Source: Marasmius tenuissimus (lineage: Eukaryota; Basidiomycota; Agaricomycetes; Agaricales; Marasmiaceae). Taken from it: a DNA stretch of 64,000 bases. The position numbers were made by a program, and so were the translations under genes. The DNA lies in NCBI GenBank assembly GCA_029532415.1, contig JAQOTA010000047.1, positions 2,232,001 to 2,296,000 on the forward strand. Direction: 5' to 3'. This document shows positions 22,241-32,700 of this stretch, piece by piece (within the stretch, counting starts at the first letter, position 1; each line of letters opens with the position of its first letter). The notes below the pieces were generated by a model. It searched no databases. It was not told where the DNA came from and saw only the letters and a list, made by a program, of their open reading frames with translations.

Positions 22241-22870
22241 AAAACTGAGAGCTACGAGGCGAGTATAAATACGAGGCAAGGCTGCCAAAGCAGAGTTGTG
22301 GCATCGGCCTCTACGAGGCTTGTGGCATCACAGTGGCAAGGCCACAGGGTGATATCGTGCCATGAGGCGTCGAGGGGGCATGGCCGGTGGCTTGTCTCCC
22401 ATAGACCTCGGTCAAAGGGTTTTGACCGACACAGATGAGCGCTTGTTCAAAAACTTGTTGATCTTGCCCTTTTCCCCCATGACGCGAGTCAGCATCACAG
22501 TTCAGTCTATCTCTCCCTCGACGGCCTTTTAAACCTGTAAACATTGGCCATCATTTCAACTAACGAACGAATGGCCCCGAGATTATCAGTCTGGGTAACA
22601 CTAGAGATGATAGAGTTTGGGGCGTGCAAAGGGGGTCTTGAGCTGGATATTGAAAAATTCTCTGGTGCGTTTTTTGTCCATATCTTCTTGTAGGAGACCA
22701 CCTCAGGGATTCTATCAGAAGCTCGAGAAAGTGCGTCCTCGGTTTTCTTTCATGAATCGTCATAGGCTAATACTGCTGTTTGTTAGGCTCTTGATCGTCA
22801 ACGCGTCAACATTTATGTCCGGTATCTCGCCCTCGTGTTTCGAGCCCGACATAGAAACTTCCTTCGAAAA
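22241..22870. other. Upstream flank of the DIRS-order element
   Basis: Contains short words repeated at irregular spacing (TACGAGGC three times within 22253-22320; TTGTGGCATC twice) and no gene that I can support. It may include the 5' terminus of the element. Confidence 0.35.
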
Positions 22871-25290
22871 TCAGCGTCTCCGATAACTTGGTGGTGTCGA
22901 GCAAAGCGAGTTTCGCCTGGCCAGTGACTCAGGTTCTACAAAACAACTTAGATGTAAGGGCACGGCCAGCTTCAAAATAAGAGAACTGTCCGCCTCCATC
23001 TCAATCGCCGAGGCCTGATAGTCCTTCAACTTAATAGGATTACAGTTCCATACGCCTGTTACCTGGACAATGCATTCGCCTCGAGCTATTCTACAGAACA
23101 GGATTGATACGAAGACCTTCCCTGCGTAACGAACATCTGCCTGAGCGACCTTGGCAACCTCTCTCTCAACCTTGATAAATGAGCCGAGGTTGCTGTGTCC
23201 TGTCAACGTCCGAAACATCTGAACCAGGCGAGGGAACCCTCCACCCAGGCTCCAGCAAACCGGGAAGCAATTCTTAGTATATGTAGGATGAGTCAAAACT
23301 TCACATAGCATGTAAGTAAAGCCATAATCCCTGGCATCGGCACGACAGGGAAGTTGCCAGTATCGTTGCCCGAGCTCTCGGGAAAGTAGAGCTGGGCCTT
23401 CCCGTGCTACGTCCTTCCCAAAATTGCCACTGCCACCCATACAAATCATAGGTATCGACCCGAAGCCAAGAGATATCAGGTAGCAGCGAAGGGAGCGAAA
23501 TCCAATTCCTCGTGCCAAAATCGGGCATGAACTACAACTATTCATGGTGCGGGGTCGTCGTGGACCGAAACACGGGACCGATGCCCCGGGTTCGTCGGGG
23601 GCCCGTTCAAGCGAGGGAAAGACTGGTAGTGGTGATGAAGCCTCTCGTTCCGTCCTCTTTCGTTCCCTCAACATGTTTTTCATGCTCATTATTTCCTTGG
23701 CCTCTCTCTCCTGTGTCGCCACCTTGAGCGCCCGGCCGTTTCCTGGACTTCGAGAATTCTTCGAAGCTCGTCCAACCACAGAACAGTTGAATGTCAGAGC
23801 TCTGACGGGTCTCGTCACCACCTCGAGTGCAGCGGGATCTTGCATACGTTCAGTCGGCGAGGACATCATCAAAATGCAGCGATTCATGCTCTAGCACAAC
23901 ACGTAAGGCTGTGTGCTGAGGAGGATGAAGTCGAGAGACAATGGAAACCATGTGTACATGTGACGTCGCGCGGGGCTGTCGTTGGGCTCCAGCCAGGTCG
24001 TTCGAGCCAGGGTGCTCTCGGGGTCACCAAGATGGGTGAAGAGGCGAACACGAAGTCGTTCTTGTCCTTCTGACCAACGCCCAGCGCCGTCGTTGACAAC
24101 AGCGGAGAGTTAAATCCATTCTGGCTAGCTTCGGAGCCTTGTTCGTAGCGTCGGTAACACCTCCTCCTCGCCTCCGTTGACGAGTCGGATACACTCTCAG
24201 CCTTTCGACCTCTCTGCTCAAACCCTCAACAGTACTCCAACTCTGCTCCTGAATCGTAACCCTCAGCATCTCAGCGGCGGTCTGCACCACCTCTATCAGC
24301 CCGTTCGCCTCTTACCACCCCGTCGTTCCCTCTTCCTGGTCCGTAACTCGCTTCAACTTTCCTCCCATTCGACACACAGAGCTCTGACTGCCTCAACTCG
24401 TCATTGCAGTTCATCTGGTTCTTCGTGTCCACCTTCAACCCTTCAACCAAAGGAGCCTAGCCTCAGATATCGGTTCTGAGGACGGGCGTAGATATTCGGT
24501 CTCGTACTGGCGCATCTCGACAAGCTCTTTAGTCAGAAGGGGGCCTCGACATCCGGCTTCTGGTGGTGATCGAAGATTCTTCGTTGGACGTCGTATCTGC
24601 ATATGCTGACACGCTCGCTCTTCGAATCAAGTTGAAGGTCTTTGACGAGTACAAGGTGGTGTTTGTTGTTCGTGCTTGTGTCTGGGCTCGTTGCGAGTAC
24701 AGGTGCGAGAGAGGTCGGAGGTTCCGGGTGCCGGTTGACCCTCAGTTATTGGCTCGTGAGGAGGTTGGAAAACCGCTGTGTGCTGGCGAAAAGTAGGTGG
24801 AAATGAGTAAGTGGCTCCTGATATTGTAGAGCGGCCAAATAACTCACGGCGTGCCATGATGCTTTTGTCGTCAGCTGCTCTGGTTGCTCCGTGATCCACG
24901 CCTCCTGCATTCTCTGTACCACCATGCCAATCTGCATCTTCACCGCATCACCAGGCACGTTATTCGGGGCGAGCGCTGGCGGTCATGGAAGCCACCTGAA
25001 GAGGGTCGAGGCATGGTTTCGGCTGCCCTGACTGTACAACGTATAAGACGAAAAAGCCGTGCTAATGAGCTTAGTTGTCGAATGTGCTCATATCCATGGC
25101 TGTGGGAGGTGAGGAGAAGGATAAAGGGTTTGAGTAGAATCGAAGGGGCTGGCTCTGATGTGTCGCAAAGACACCATGAAACAGACTGATAATCTGTGTA
25201 ACCGCCCATTGGCGTTGCGAAACCGAGCGTGTACCAAACGGCGAGGAACTCAAGACTCTTCCCTTCCAGGTCGTCCAAAATATAGCCATG
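22871..25290 (-). pseudogene. Degenerate copy 3 of the unidentified dispersed family
   Basis: The most complete copy. Down the minus strand: LEFLAVWYTLGFATPMGG (about 25200-25260); KMQIGMVVQRMQEAWITEQ (about 24880-24940); a likely coiled coil, VVQTAAEMLRV...LSREVERLRV (about 24200-24290); KNMLRERKRTER (about 23680); DFGTRNWISLPSLLPD...LRVDTYDLYGW (about 23430-23520); and a 338-codon open block ending 22871 with YWQLPCRADARDYGFTYM, LGGGFPRLVQMFRTLTGHS and VFVSILFCRIARGE. Frames change between blocks, partly where introns may be. The C-terminal block is the best place to start an identification. The LTR retrotransposon at 25291 lies immediately 5' of this copy. Confidence 0.5.
25286..25290. repeat. 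Target-site duplication, left (CCATG)
   Basis: CCATG directly before the left LTR matches CCATG at 34264-34268 directly after the right LTR. Confidence 0.9.
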
Positions 25291-25494
25291 TGTAAGGATA
25301 ACCTACGAGTCTTCGGGTATTCCCGACTCACGTGCTCTCTACCTACTATAAAAGCCGTACTATGTACTATTGTTTATCGTAGTTCTTCTTGAATTGACTC
25401 TCTGAACAAACTCTTTCCTCTCGTTCTCTCTGTCAAGACATCAAGAACTCTCGCAAGGACTCGTTCGACTTCTCAAGTACACGAAGTCCTTACA
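25291..25494 (+). repeat. Left LTR of the chromovirus
   Basis: 204 bp, TG...CA ends (TGTAAGG...CCTTACA), identical to the right LTR. Contains TATAAAAG at 25347-25354, the likely core promoter, and a pyrimidine-rich tract downstream. Confidence 0.95.
25347..25354 (+). promoter_or_regulatory. TATA box in the left LTR
   Basis: TATAAAAG 57 bp into the LTR; the right LTR has the same site at 34116-34123. The transcript start is expected about 25-40 bp downstream, within the LTR. Confidence 0.6.
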
Positions 25495-25610
25495 TTTTTG
25501 AGTTTTTTCTTTTAGTCTTTTCGTGAATCCAGTGGACTGATCACCTACTGGATAGCGCTGGTGACTTTGAATCACTCGAAAAATTTTCGCGCGCAAAATT
25601 TTTTATCAAT

Positions 25611-26330
25611 ATGGTTACTACAAGAAAACAACACTACCCACGTCTTGCACCCCAGACTTCCCCTGTCAACACTCTCTCGTTGCAGGATGAAGTGGCTGGG
25701 TTATCCAGTGCGGCCTCCATGCAAGAGGAGGACACTGGTGCGGTAGTTTACGATGGGGATGGCACTCTCGCCGAGCCGTGGCAAGTGGCCCTGTCCAATA
25801 CTCTACGTTCCCACCACCCACCTCGCCTCTCTGCTGGTGAGCTTTATTTTGCTCGTCGCAGGATGAGCCTTTCGTCCTCTCCGGAGGCGGATCGGATTTC
25901 ATCGGGTTTACCTTTTGGTGAACCAGAGGGCGAGGCAGGTTATCAGGCACTTCCGGGCGAGTTGGGTTCAGCCAGTTCTAGACCAGCGGAATTTGAGGAT
26001 ATTTCTCTGTTCCGTTTGCGTCCGGCCAGGTGGACCGCCTCGATTGAGCCGGATGACTCAGACCGGGATGATCCAGTTGTGCCTGGTGGGTTTGGGGAGT
26101 TGGAGCGCTCGCCTGAGCAGCTCCTCCCCGACAAGGTGCTGCCAACTTCGGTTGCACCCTTGCAAGCAGTGTTGACAACTCCGGTTGCACCTGCAGTAGA
26201 TAATTCTATGGACGAGGTAGGGGAAATGATACTCCCAGGGCACCTTAGTGTTGCTCCCTCGTTGGATGGTATGGATGAAGGTATAGATATGGTAGAACAA
26301 CAATCCATTCTTATGGAGATTACACGTTGA
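25611..26330 (+). CDS. Chromovirus polyprotein, N-terminal segment up to the first TGA (239 aa)
   Basis: Starts at the first ATG after the left LTR (MVTTRKQHYPRLAPQ) and is acidic and Pro/Ser-rich with no recognised domain. It ends at TGA 26328-26330, after which the same frame is open for another 1203 nt. In many related elements this region is the N-terminal extension of Gag. The codon pair CGT-TGA would fit a CGA to TGA change. Confidence 0.7.
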   Translation: MVTTRKQHYPRLAPQTSPVNTLSLQDEVAGLSSAASMQEEDTGAVVYDGDGTLAEPWQVALSNTLRSHHPPRLSAGELYFARRRMSLSSSPEADRISSGLPFGEPEGEAGYQALPGELGSASSRPAEFEDISLFRLRPARWTASIEPDDSDRDDPVVPGGFGELERSPEQLLPDKVLPTSVAPLQAVLTTPVAPAVDNSMDEVGEMILPGHLSVAPSLDGMDEGIDMVEQQSILMEITR

Positions 26331-27536
26331 CGTTCAATCAATAATTCTACCTCTGCCTTCACCACCCCAAAACGCATGGCTCGTCATTCCTCACGTGAAT
26401 CAGTAAGACTGAGTGTTGAATCAAAGTACTTTCCGTCATGGTTTGACGAAAGTGACGACGAGGGCGTCAATGAAAGCAAAGACTACTGGGATGGCAATGT
26501 CTTCAGCAACGATGAGGTGGATGGATGTGACACAAGTGACTTACAGTTGGCAATAATGGAGTCACGTCGCTCATACCAACAACGCTATGGTTCCTATCCG
26601 GAACACATCGATTCCAACGCTGTCATCGTTGAGGTCCCGAGTCAGCCAGTGGCGGGTAGCAGTAAGGGAAAAGAAATACCCGCATATGAAAGGGATCCGA
26701 AGTACCATGCTACCCGTACGAAACAAGATGAAGAACGCCGTAAGTCCGAACAACGGGCGGCGAAACAGGCTGCTCGAAGAGAACATCTATCTTCTTCTCG
26801 CCATGCTTCGCAGGTTCCTGTAGATGGAAGGTTTAAGCCAATGAATACAAATATATTCTCTTCGGAACCTCCTACCGGGAAGTTGTTTGATGAACGTTGG
26901 ACTCCTGCATTGAGGTCTGACTTGGAAGACGACTACAAGGGAAATGCGAAGTCCTCAAGACCGCCCCCTAGCCCTCCGAGTAGCTCATCATCTTCATCGA
27001 GTTCCTCGAGCTCATCTTCAAGCAGTGACTCGTCGGATACGAGCTCTGAACCGGGTTCTGATGACAGTGGTACATCGAACGAATCTAGGCGTCAACGCCG
27101 TCGTAAGCAATGGAAGAAGGAACACAAGAAATTGCAACTTGCCTTGAAGCAGTTGAACATAAAGAGCCCCAGTTACGACGGTTCCCCTGACCTGGAACGA
27201 TATGACCAATTTGTGTATGATCTCGACCTCACCATCGAGGTCTATGGCCTGAGTGAAAGAATGGCCATCAAGCTCTTACTAAGTTTCGTTACTGGGAGGG
27301 CTCACCGATATGTCCGCAACAACATTTCCATCAATCCAAAAGGCTGGACGCTTCGGGTGGTCTACACAGCTCTATTCGAGCACTGCTTCCCGCCAACGTT
27401 CAAAGAAAAACTGAGACGCCAACTCATGAGCGGAAAGCAGGGCCGACGTACCATAGAAGACTATCAAAGTGACCTCCAGACTGGAGCCCGTCACTTCGGT
27501 GATATCACAGAGAGGTCATTGGTCCAGACATTTTGA
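26331..27536 (+). CDS. Chromovirus Gag, capsid region
   Basis: In frame with the preceding segment; the first Met is at 26376. It contains a long Ser run (about 26985-27045), a basic stretch (RRQRRRKQWKKEHKKL) and the Gag core (SPSYDGSPDLERYDQFVYDL, MAIKLLLSFVTGRAHRYVRN, FPPTFKEKLRRQL, RRTIEDYQSDLQ). It ends at TGA 27534-27536 in the middle of the conserved Gag block LVQTF-stop-DGVHQHIRVHWRGKGY, where related Gags have a sense codon, probably Trp. Forms the virus-like particle in the cytoplasm. Confidence 0.8.
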   Translation, partial: RSINNSTSAFTTPKRMARHSSRESVRLSVESKYFPSWFDESDDEGVNESKDYWDGNVFSNDEVDGCDTSDLQLAIMESRRSYQQRYGSYPEHIDSNAVIVEVPSQPVAGSSKGKEIPAYERDPKYHATRTKQDEERRKSEQRAAKQAARREHLSSSRHASQVPVDGRFKPMNTNIFSSEPPTGKLFDERWTPALRSDLEDDYKGNAKSSRPPPSPPSSSSSSSSSSSSSSSSDSSDTSSEPGSDDSGTSNESRRQRRRKQWKKEHKKLQLALKQLNIKSPSYDGSPDLERYDQFVYDLDLTIEVYGLSERMAIKLLLSFVTGRAHRYVRNNISINPKGWTLRVVYTALFEHCFPPTFKEKLRRQLMSGKQGRRTIEDYQSDLQTGARHFGDITERSLVQTF

Positions 27537-29735
27537 GATGGTGTTCACCAGCATATTCGAGTCCATTGGCGTGGTAAAGGGTACAGCCCTGAGCATACCG
27601 AATTTGAACGGCTGGTCAAACATGCTAAACGGGCTGAGCGGATGCACGAAATGGTAGAAGAGGAGAACCGTACATCAATTGGCCAACCTGAAGGGCGTAC
27701 ATGGGGTCGATTTGCCAATCGTACGAGAGGCAATACCCCATGGAAGCCGAAGGACTCGAAACCTTCAACGGGTCCCCCTACTTCGCAACCTAAATCAGGC
27801 CCGTCAAACGAACAGTCTTCCCATAAACAGAAACCACAGACCTATACAAGGACAAACGGTTCAAAGATGGGTGGGCCACACTCGTCCATGCCTCGCCCAC
27901 GTAGGAATCCACTCACCGCTGAGGAAATGGCAGAGTTGAGGGCAGAAAACCGATGCTTCAACTGCCGAAAGCCAGGCCATAACAGTCGGAACTGTCCTGA
28001 TCGTCACAACCTACGTCCCCCGACAGCGGTAGCTTCGAATGCAGTATCGTTGACGGATCTGGATAGATTGGCGAAGCACGTCCGCCAGATGGATGGGATT
28101 ATGTCCAATGCTGTAGGCGTACCAATTTCTGATCAGTTGGATGAGACCAGAGATAGATACTGGCTCACCGCTGATGAGGATACGACGATCGAGTACATCA
28201 CGGCGCTCTGGATGAGTGCTTATGATGCTTCAGAGTCGGCGTCAAAGGGCGTTCCCCACAGTGAACGGTTCGAGGTATCTGCGGATAACAACGGAAACCT
28301 TGAAGTATACGACCGAATGAATACGGCGTTCACTTACTGGGTGTCAAGGGTACAGCTCACGGATAGTAATTTCGACGTCCGAGACGTGGTTGACCTTGCT
28401 ACTAGGGAGTGGGAAACCACAGGTGATGCCTCGAGACCGACTCCGCGTGATGAATATTGGCTCACGGCGGATGACGACGAAACCTGTGAACTCGTTCGTG
28501 CCCTATGGATGAGTCAGTATGATACTCTGGAGACTATAGAGACTGGAATGTCACCTCTCGACCGCTTTGAAGTAGCGTCGGACTATAATGGGAACTTTGA
28601 GGTCTATGACAGGCTGGATACCAGGATGTCATATCTCGTTTCACGAGAACAACTGGCAGACGAAGATTTCTGTGTCAGTGATGTGGTCGACGCTGCCTTA
28701 GCGGAATGGAACTCACATTCTGAGTTGGTGCATATGGGATATCAGGGAACGGAGCCTGATGAACACTTCCCCGCTCGATACTGGCTTCTTCGGCGTGCAA
28801 TTGACATTCTGGTTGACATGATGCCAGAAATAGAGAAGGAAGTTCGAGAACAGGTTCGCGTGTGGCCCTGTGAAGGAGGCTATCTGATCTGTGACGAAAT
28901 TGAGGGTTTAGACTATTTTGTCGCCCATAATGAAGTCAGATCTCCTACCTTTGACATTGAAGCTATACTCGCTCGTGGCCCAACAGATTTTCCACCGCCT
29001 TTAGTATCCATCAAGGCTCGTCGCCGTCGGGTGAAAGCAATGATTGAATCCAACTCAGTGGGGGTCAGTACCCGCCGAGGCCGAGGCCGTAAACAACCAA
29101 AACCGACAGCAGACACACATACTGAGAACCTGGAGCGATCATCAGCTACGGTCAACAATGTGAATCGAAAAGTTCCTAGACCCATTATTGTTGATGTAAA
29201 GGTCAATGGTTGCCCAACGCGAGCTCTAATTGACAGCGGGTCCACCACAGACTTCATCTCTACACGATTGGTTGATCAGCTAAAGCTCCAGAGAACAGAT
29301 TTGGACAAACCGCTACCTATTCAGATGACGGTACAAGGGTCTGTCTCCCGAGTATACTGCTCTACAAAAGTGGATTTTCAGTATCAGGGTATTGACTCGA
29401 AGCGAACATTTGACATTACCAACATTGGGAGTCAAAGCTACGAGTTGATCCTGGGCACGCCATTCATTTTCCAGCACAAGGTTGTCGTTGGGTTGAACCC
29501 CACTCGAGTCTTTGTAGGCTCTGAGTCACCTCTTCCGATGGTCGGTGAGGGTGTTGTTGAGCTCCTGTCATCGGCGGCGGACGTGGTTGAGGATAACCTT
29601 GATCATATTCGGGCTCAGCTGTTGTCGGAAATTCAGGATATGTGCAAGCCGGAAAGCGAGATTGAATTACCTCCGTTTCGCGCTATAAACCACCGGATAC
29701 ACATCATTGACAAGGAGAAACAGTACCCGTTTTGA
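27537..29735 (+). CDS. Chromovirus nucleocapsid zinc knuckle, triplicated module and aspartic protease
   Basis: Continues the Gag frame. A CCHC knuckle (CFNCRKPGHNSRNC, 27954-27995) marks nucleocapsid. It is followed by two copies of an 86-residue module at 28155-28412 and 28452-28709, sharing YWLTAD, ALWMS.YD, RFEV..D.NGN.EVYDR, VSR.QL and DVVD, and a diverged third (about 28776-28980). The protease follows: RALIDSGSTTDFIS with the DSG active site (about 29221-29262) and ELILGTPFI, a retropepsin flap/turn motif. Ends at TGA 29733-29735. The module is not a Gag or Pol domain that I recognise. Confidence 0.8.
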   Translation, partial: DGVHQHIRVHWRGKGYSPEHTEFERLVKHAKRAERMHEMVEEENRTSIGQPEGRTWGRFANRTRGNTPWKPKDSKPSTGPPTSQPKSGPSNEQSSHKQKPQTYTRTNGSKMGGPHSSMPRPRRNPLTAEEMAELRAENRCFNCRKPGHNSRNCPDRHNLRPPTAVASNAVSLTDLDRLAKHVRQMDGIMSNAVGVPISDQLDETRDRYWLTADEDTTIEYITALWMSAYDASESASKGVPHSERFEVSADNNGNLEVYDRMNTAFTYWVSRVQLTDSNFDVRDVVDLATREWETTGDASRPTPRDEYWLTADDDETCELVRALWMSQYDTLETIETGMSPLDRFEVASDYNGNFEVYDRLDTRMSYLVSREQLADEDFCVSDVVDAALAEWNSHSELVHMGYQGTEPDEHFPARYWLLRRAIDILVDMMPEIEKEVREQVRVWPCEGGYLICDEIEGLDYFVAHNEVRSPTFDIEAILARGPTDFPPPLVSIKARRRRVKAMIESNSVGVSTRRGRGRKQPKPTADTHTENLERSSATVNNVNRKVPRPIIVDVKVNGCPTRALIDSGSTTDFISTRLVDQLKLQRTDLDKPLPIQMTVQGSVSRVYCSTKVDFQYQGIDSKRTFDITNIGSQSYELILGTPFIFQHKVVVGLNPTRVFVGSESPLPMVGEGVVELLSSAADVVEDNLDHIRAQLLSEIQDMCKPESEIELPPFRAINHRIHIIDKEKQYPF

Positions 29736-32700
29736 CCGTCTCGGTGTCCTGAAGCTCTCAGACCTCTTTGGAATGATAAGCGTAATGCGTACCTGAAGAC
29801 GGGACGTTGGCGTATCCAACCAGGTCCCTCAGGTTGTCCGTTGTTCATCGTAGCAAAGCCCAAGAAAAATCCGGATGATCCAGTGCGAATTCGGGCACTG
29901 TTTGACAAACGACTGGTCAATGACAACACCCGAAAGACACAGGCGGTGATGACAGACATTGAGGGTACGCTAATGCGGTTCATGTCCAAACCATGGCGCT
30001 CGTCTATCGACTTCATGAATTTCTATGAACAGATTCGAGTCGTAGATGAGGACGTACCATATACGATGTTCAATACTCCTGATGGTCCGATGGTGAGCTT
30101 GGTGATGCAGCAGGGTGACTGTAACGCTCCCGCTACTTGCCAGGCTCTCATGAACCACCTCTTCGCGTCATACATTGGTGTCTTCCTGGATGTGTACCTG
30201 GATGATTTGGTTATCTACTCGAGTACGATCCAAGAGCACATTGAACACTTACGTGTGGTCTTTGAGATTCTCCGACGGGAGAAGCTGTATGTCAGTCCGG
30301 CAAAGGTGAAGCTCTTTGCGAGTGACTTCATTGTACTTGGACACCTGGTTACGAAGGACGGTATTCAGATTGACCCGCACAAGGTAGACTCAATCGTCAA
30401 CTGGAAAGTACCTACCAATGGCTCATTGGTTGCGGGCTTCCTTGGTGCTGTCAACTTTGTGGCCCCTGACTGCAAGGGTATTCGAATCCCGATGGGAGTC
30501 CTATCTCCGCTTGCGAGCTCGAAAGTCCTGTGGAGGTGGACCCCTACTCACCAACGGGCCTTCGATGATGTTCGACGGATAGTTCATGAACATCGGAACA
30601 CAAAGCGCTATGCGATTGATTACTCATCCGCAGCAGAGTCCATCAACCTTGTGTGTGACGCCAGCCTTACAGGGGCGAGTGGCTACATTAGCCAGGGCAA
30701 TGACCTCGGTACTGCAAAGGTCATAGTGTTCTGGTCGGGGAAATTCACGGCGACACAGCAGAACTACCCTGTGCACGATAGGGAGCTGCTTGCAATTGTG
30801 GAATCCCTAAAACGGTTTCAGCCTCTATTAACTGGCACGAAATTCAGGGTGTGCACTGACCATAAAGGGTTGGAGTACTTGAAGACCCAGAGGAATTTGT
30901 CGCCTCGGCAGCATCGCTGGATGGAATTAATCAGCCTTTTCGACTTCGAGATCACTTACATACCCGGTGAATCAAACACGTTTGCCGATGCGTTGTCTCG
31001 AGTGTACAGCAATGAGCCCAAAGGTGTAGTTCGAGCACAGTCCGAATACGTCCAGGACTTATCGGGGTCGCAACTTCCCGCCTCCGGACCTGAGCCCGTT
31101 TACGTTGACTCAGGAGCGGTAGAGATGGCTTTGAGATCGGCTCCCAGACGCTCAGCTCGTCTAGCAGCACAAAGACAGGTCCCTGTAGATCCTTCAGTTG
31201 TGACCGTCACTGAGGAGGGTACAAGAGACTTACCTCAGGTGGGGCCTGGTCCCTCAACAACTGACCGACGTCGTGCAAAGCGGCGCTCGGTAATAGTAGA
31301 GGACGTCCCTGAGGTTGAGGAGAGGGTCACAGAACCTCTCCCTGACGATGGTCCGTTACTTGAGGAGGTCACAGCACGGCCCATTTTGGCAACCGACGAG
31401 ACAGGTGTTGTCCCTATGCTGCATGATGCTATCAACGACTTCGACTTTCCTGAAGTGTTAAAAGACACTTACCTGGCCGACCGTGACTTCCAGCCAATCA
31501 TTGCGAGATCTGACGAGTTCAAGGACTTTGTGGTCAGAGATAAACTCATGTACCACAGGGACCTCGATCGGGAGCTTCTGTGCATACTGAACGTCATTGT
31601 GGCTGGTCGTTCGGTACGCGAAGTGGTAATCGACCAAGCACACTCACTTCTGGCTCACTTAGGGTCCCGCAAGACCTTGGACTACTTACGTCGGCCCTTC
31701 TGGTGGCCAACCATAGTTGCCGATGTCAAATCTTTCTGTGAGACGTGCAGAACATGTGCTTTCAGTAAGAGTTCTACAGCGAGACCATTTGGACAACTAC
31801 GTACCTTGGAAGTCCCGAAACGACCCTGGCAATCTATCGGTGTTGATTTTGTAGGCCCTCTACCTGAGTCATCTAACCGACATGGGGCCTTCGACATGAT
31901 TATGATCATCATATGTCGTCTCACATCCATGGTTCACCTGGTCCCGACGCGTCAGACGTTTGGGGCTGTTCAAATTGCTGAAATCATGTTCGAAGTGGTC
32001 TATAAACTACATGGGATGCCTGAATCGATAGTCAGTGACCGTGACTCTCTTTTCACAAGCACGTTCTGGCGTACCTTACACCGACTACTACGAACGGAGC
32101 TTCGGATGTCTTCATCGTACCACCCCCAAACCGACGGCGCCACTGAACGGGCAAATCGTACCATGACGCAGATGTTGCGCCAGTGTGTGTCTCTGCACCA
32201 GAAGGATTGGGTGCAACGTCTCCCTGGCATTGAGTTTGCTATGAACTCAGCGACTTCGGACACGACAGGTTTCTCACCGTTCTTCTTGAACTATGGTCGT
32301 GCGCCACGTCCAATGCTTTGGAACTCAGAATCTGAGTATCCAGGTGTCAGAAAGTTCGCACAACGGATAAAGGACGCAATACTTACGGCTCACGATGCCA
32401 TCATCGAGGCTCGGGTTCAGCAGACACGCCAGGCCAATAACCGACGGCAGAAGGCTACGTTCTCAGTCGGGGACCTGGTTTATCTGTCCACAAAGAACCT
32501 CTCGTTGCCTAAGGGACGAGCTCGAAAGCTCACGCCGAAATATATTGGCCCCTTTCGAATTTTGAAGGAGCTCGAGCCGGGTTCCGCCTACAAGCTGGAA
32601 TTGTCAGACGAGCTGAAGCAGAGGGGAATTAACCCTACCTTTCATGCCTCTCTACTTCGAGTTCACATCCCTAGTGACGATCGTCGCTTCCCGGGTCGCC

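Noticed and set aside
25495..25610. Canonical tRNA primer-binding site after the left LTR
   Set aside because: No tRNA 3'-end complement is recognisable immediately after the LTR; a TGG-containing stretch lies about 57 bp in, too far to call.
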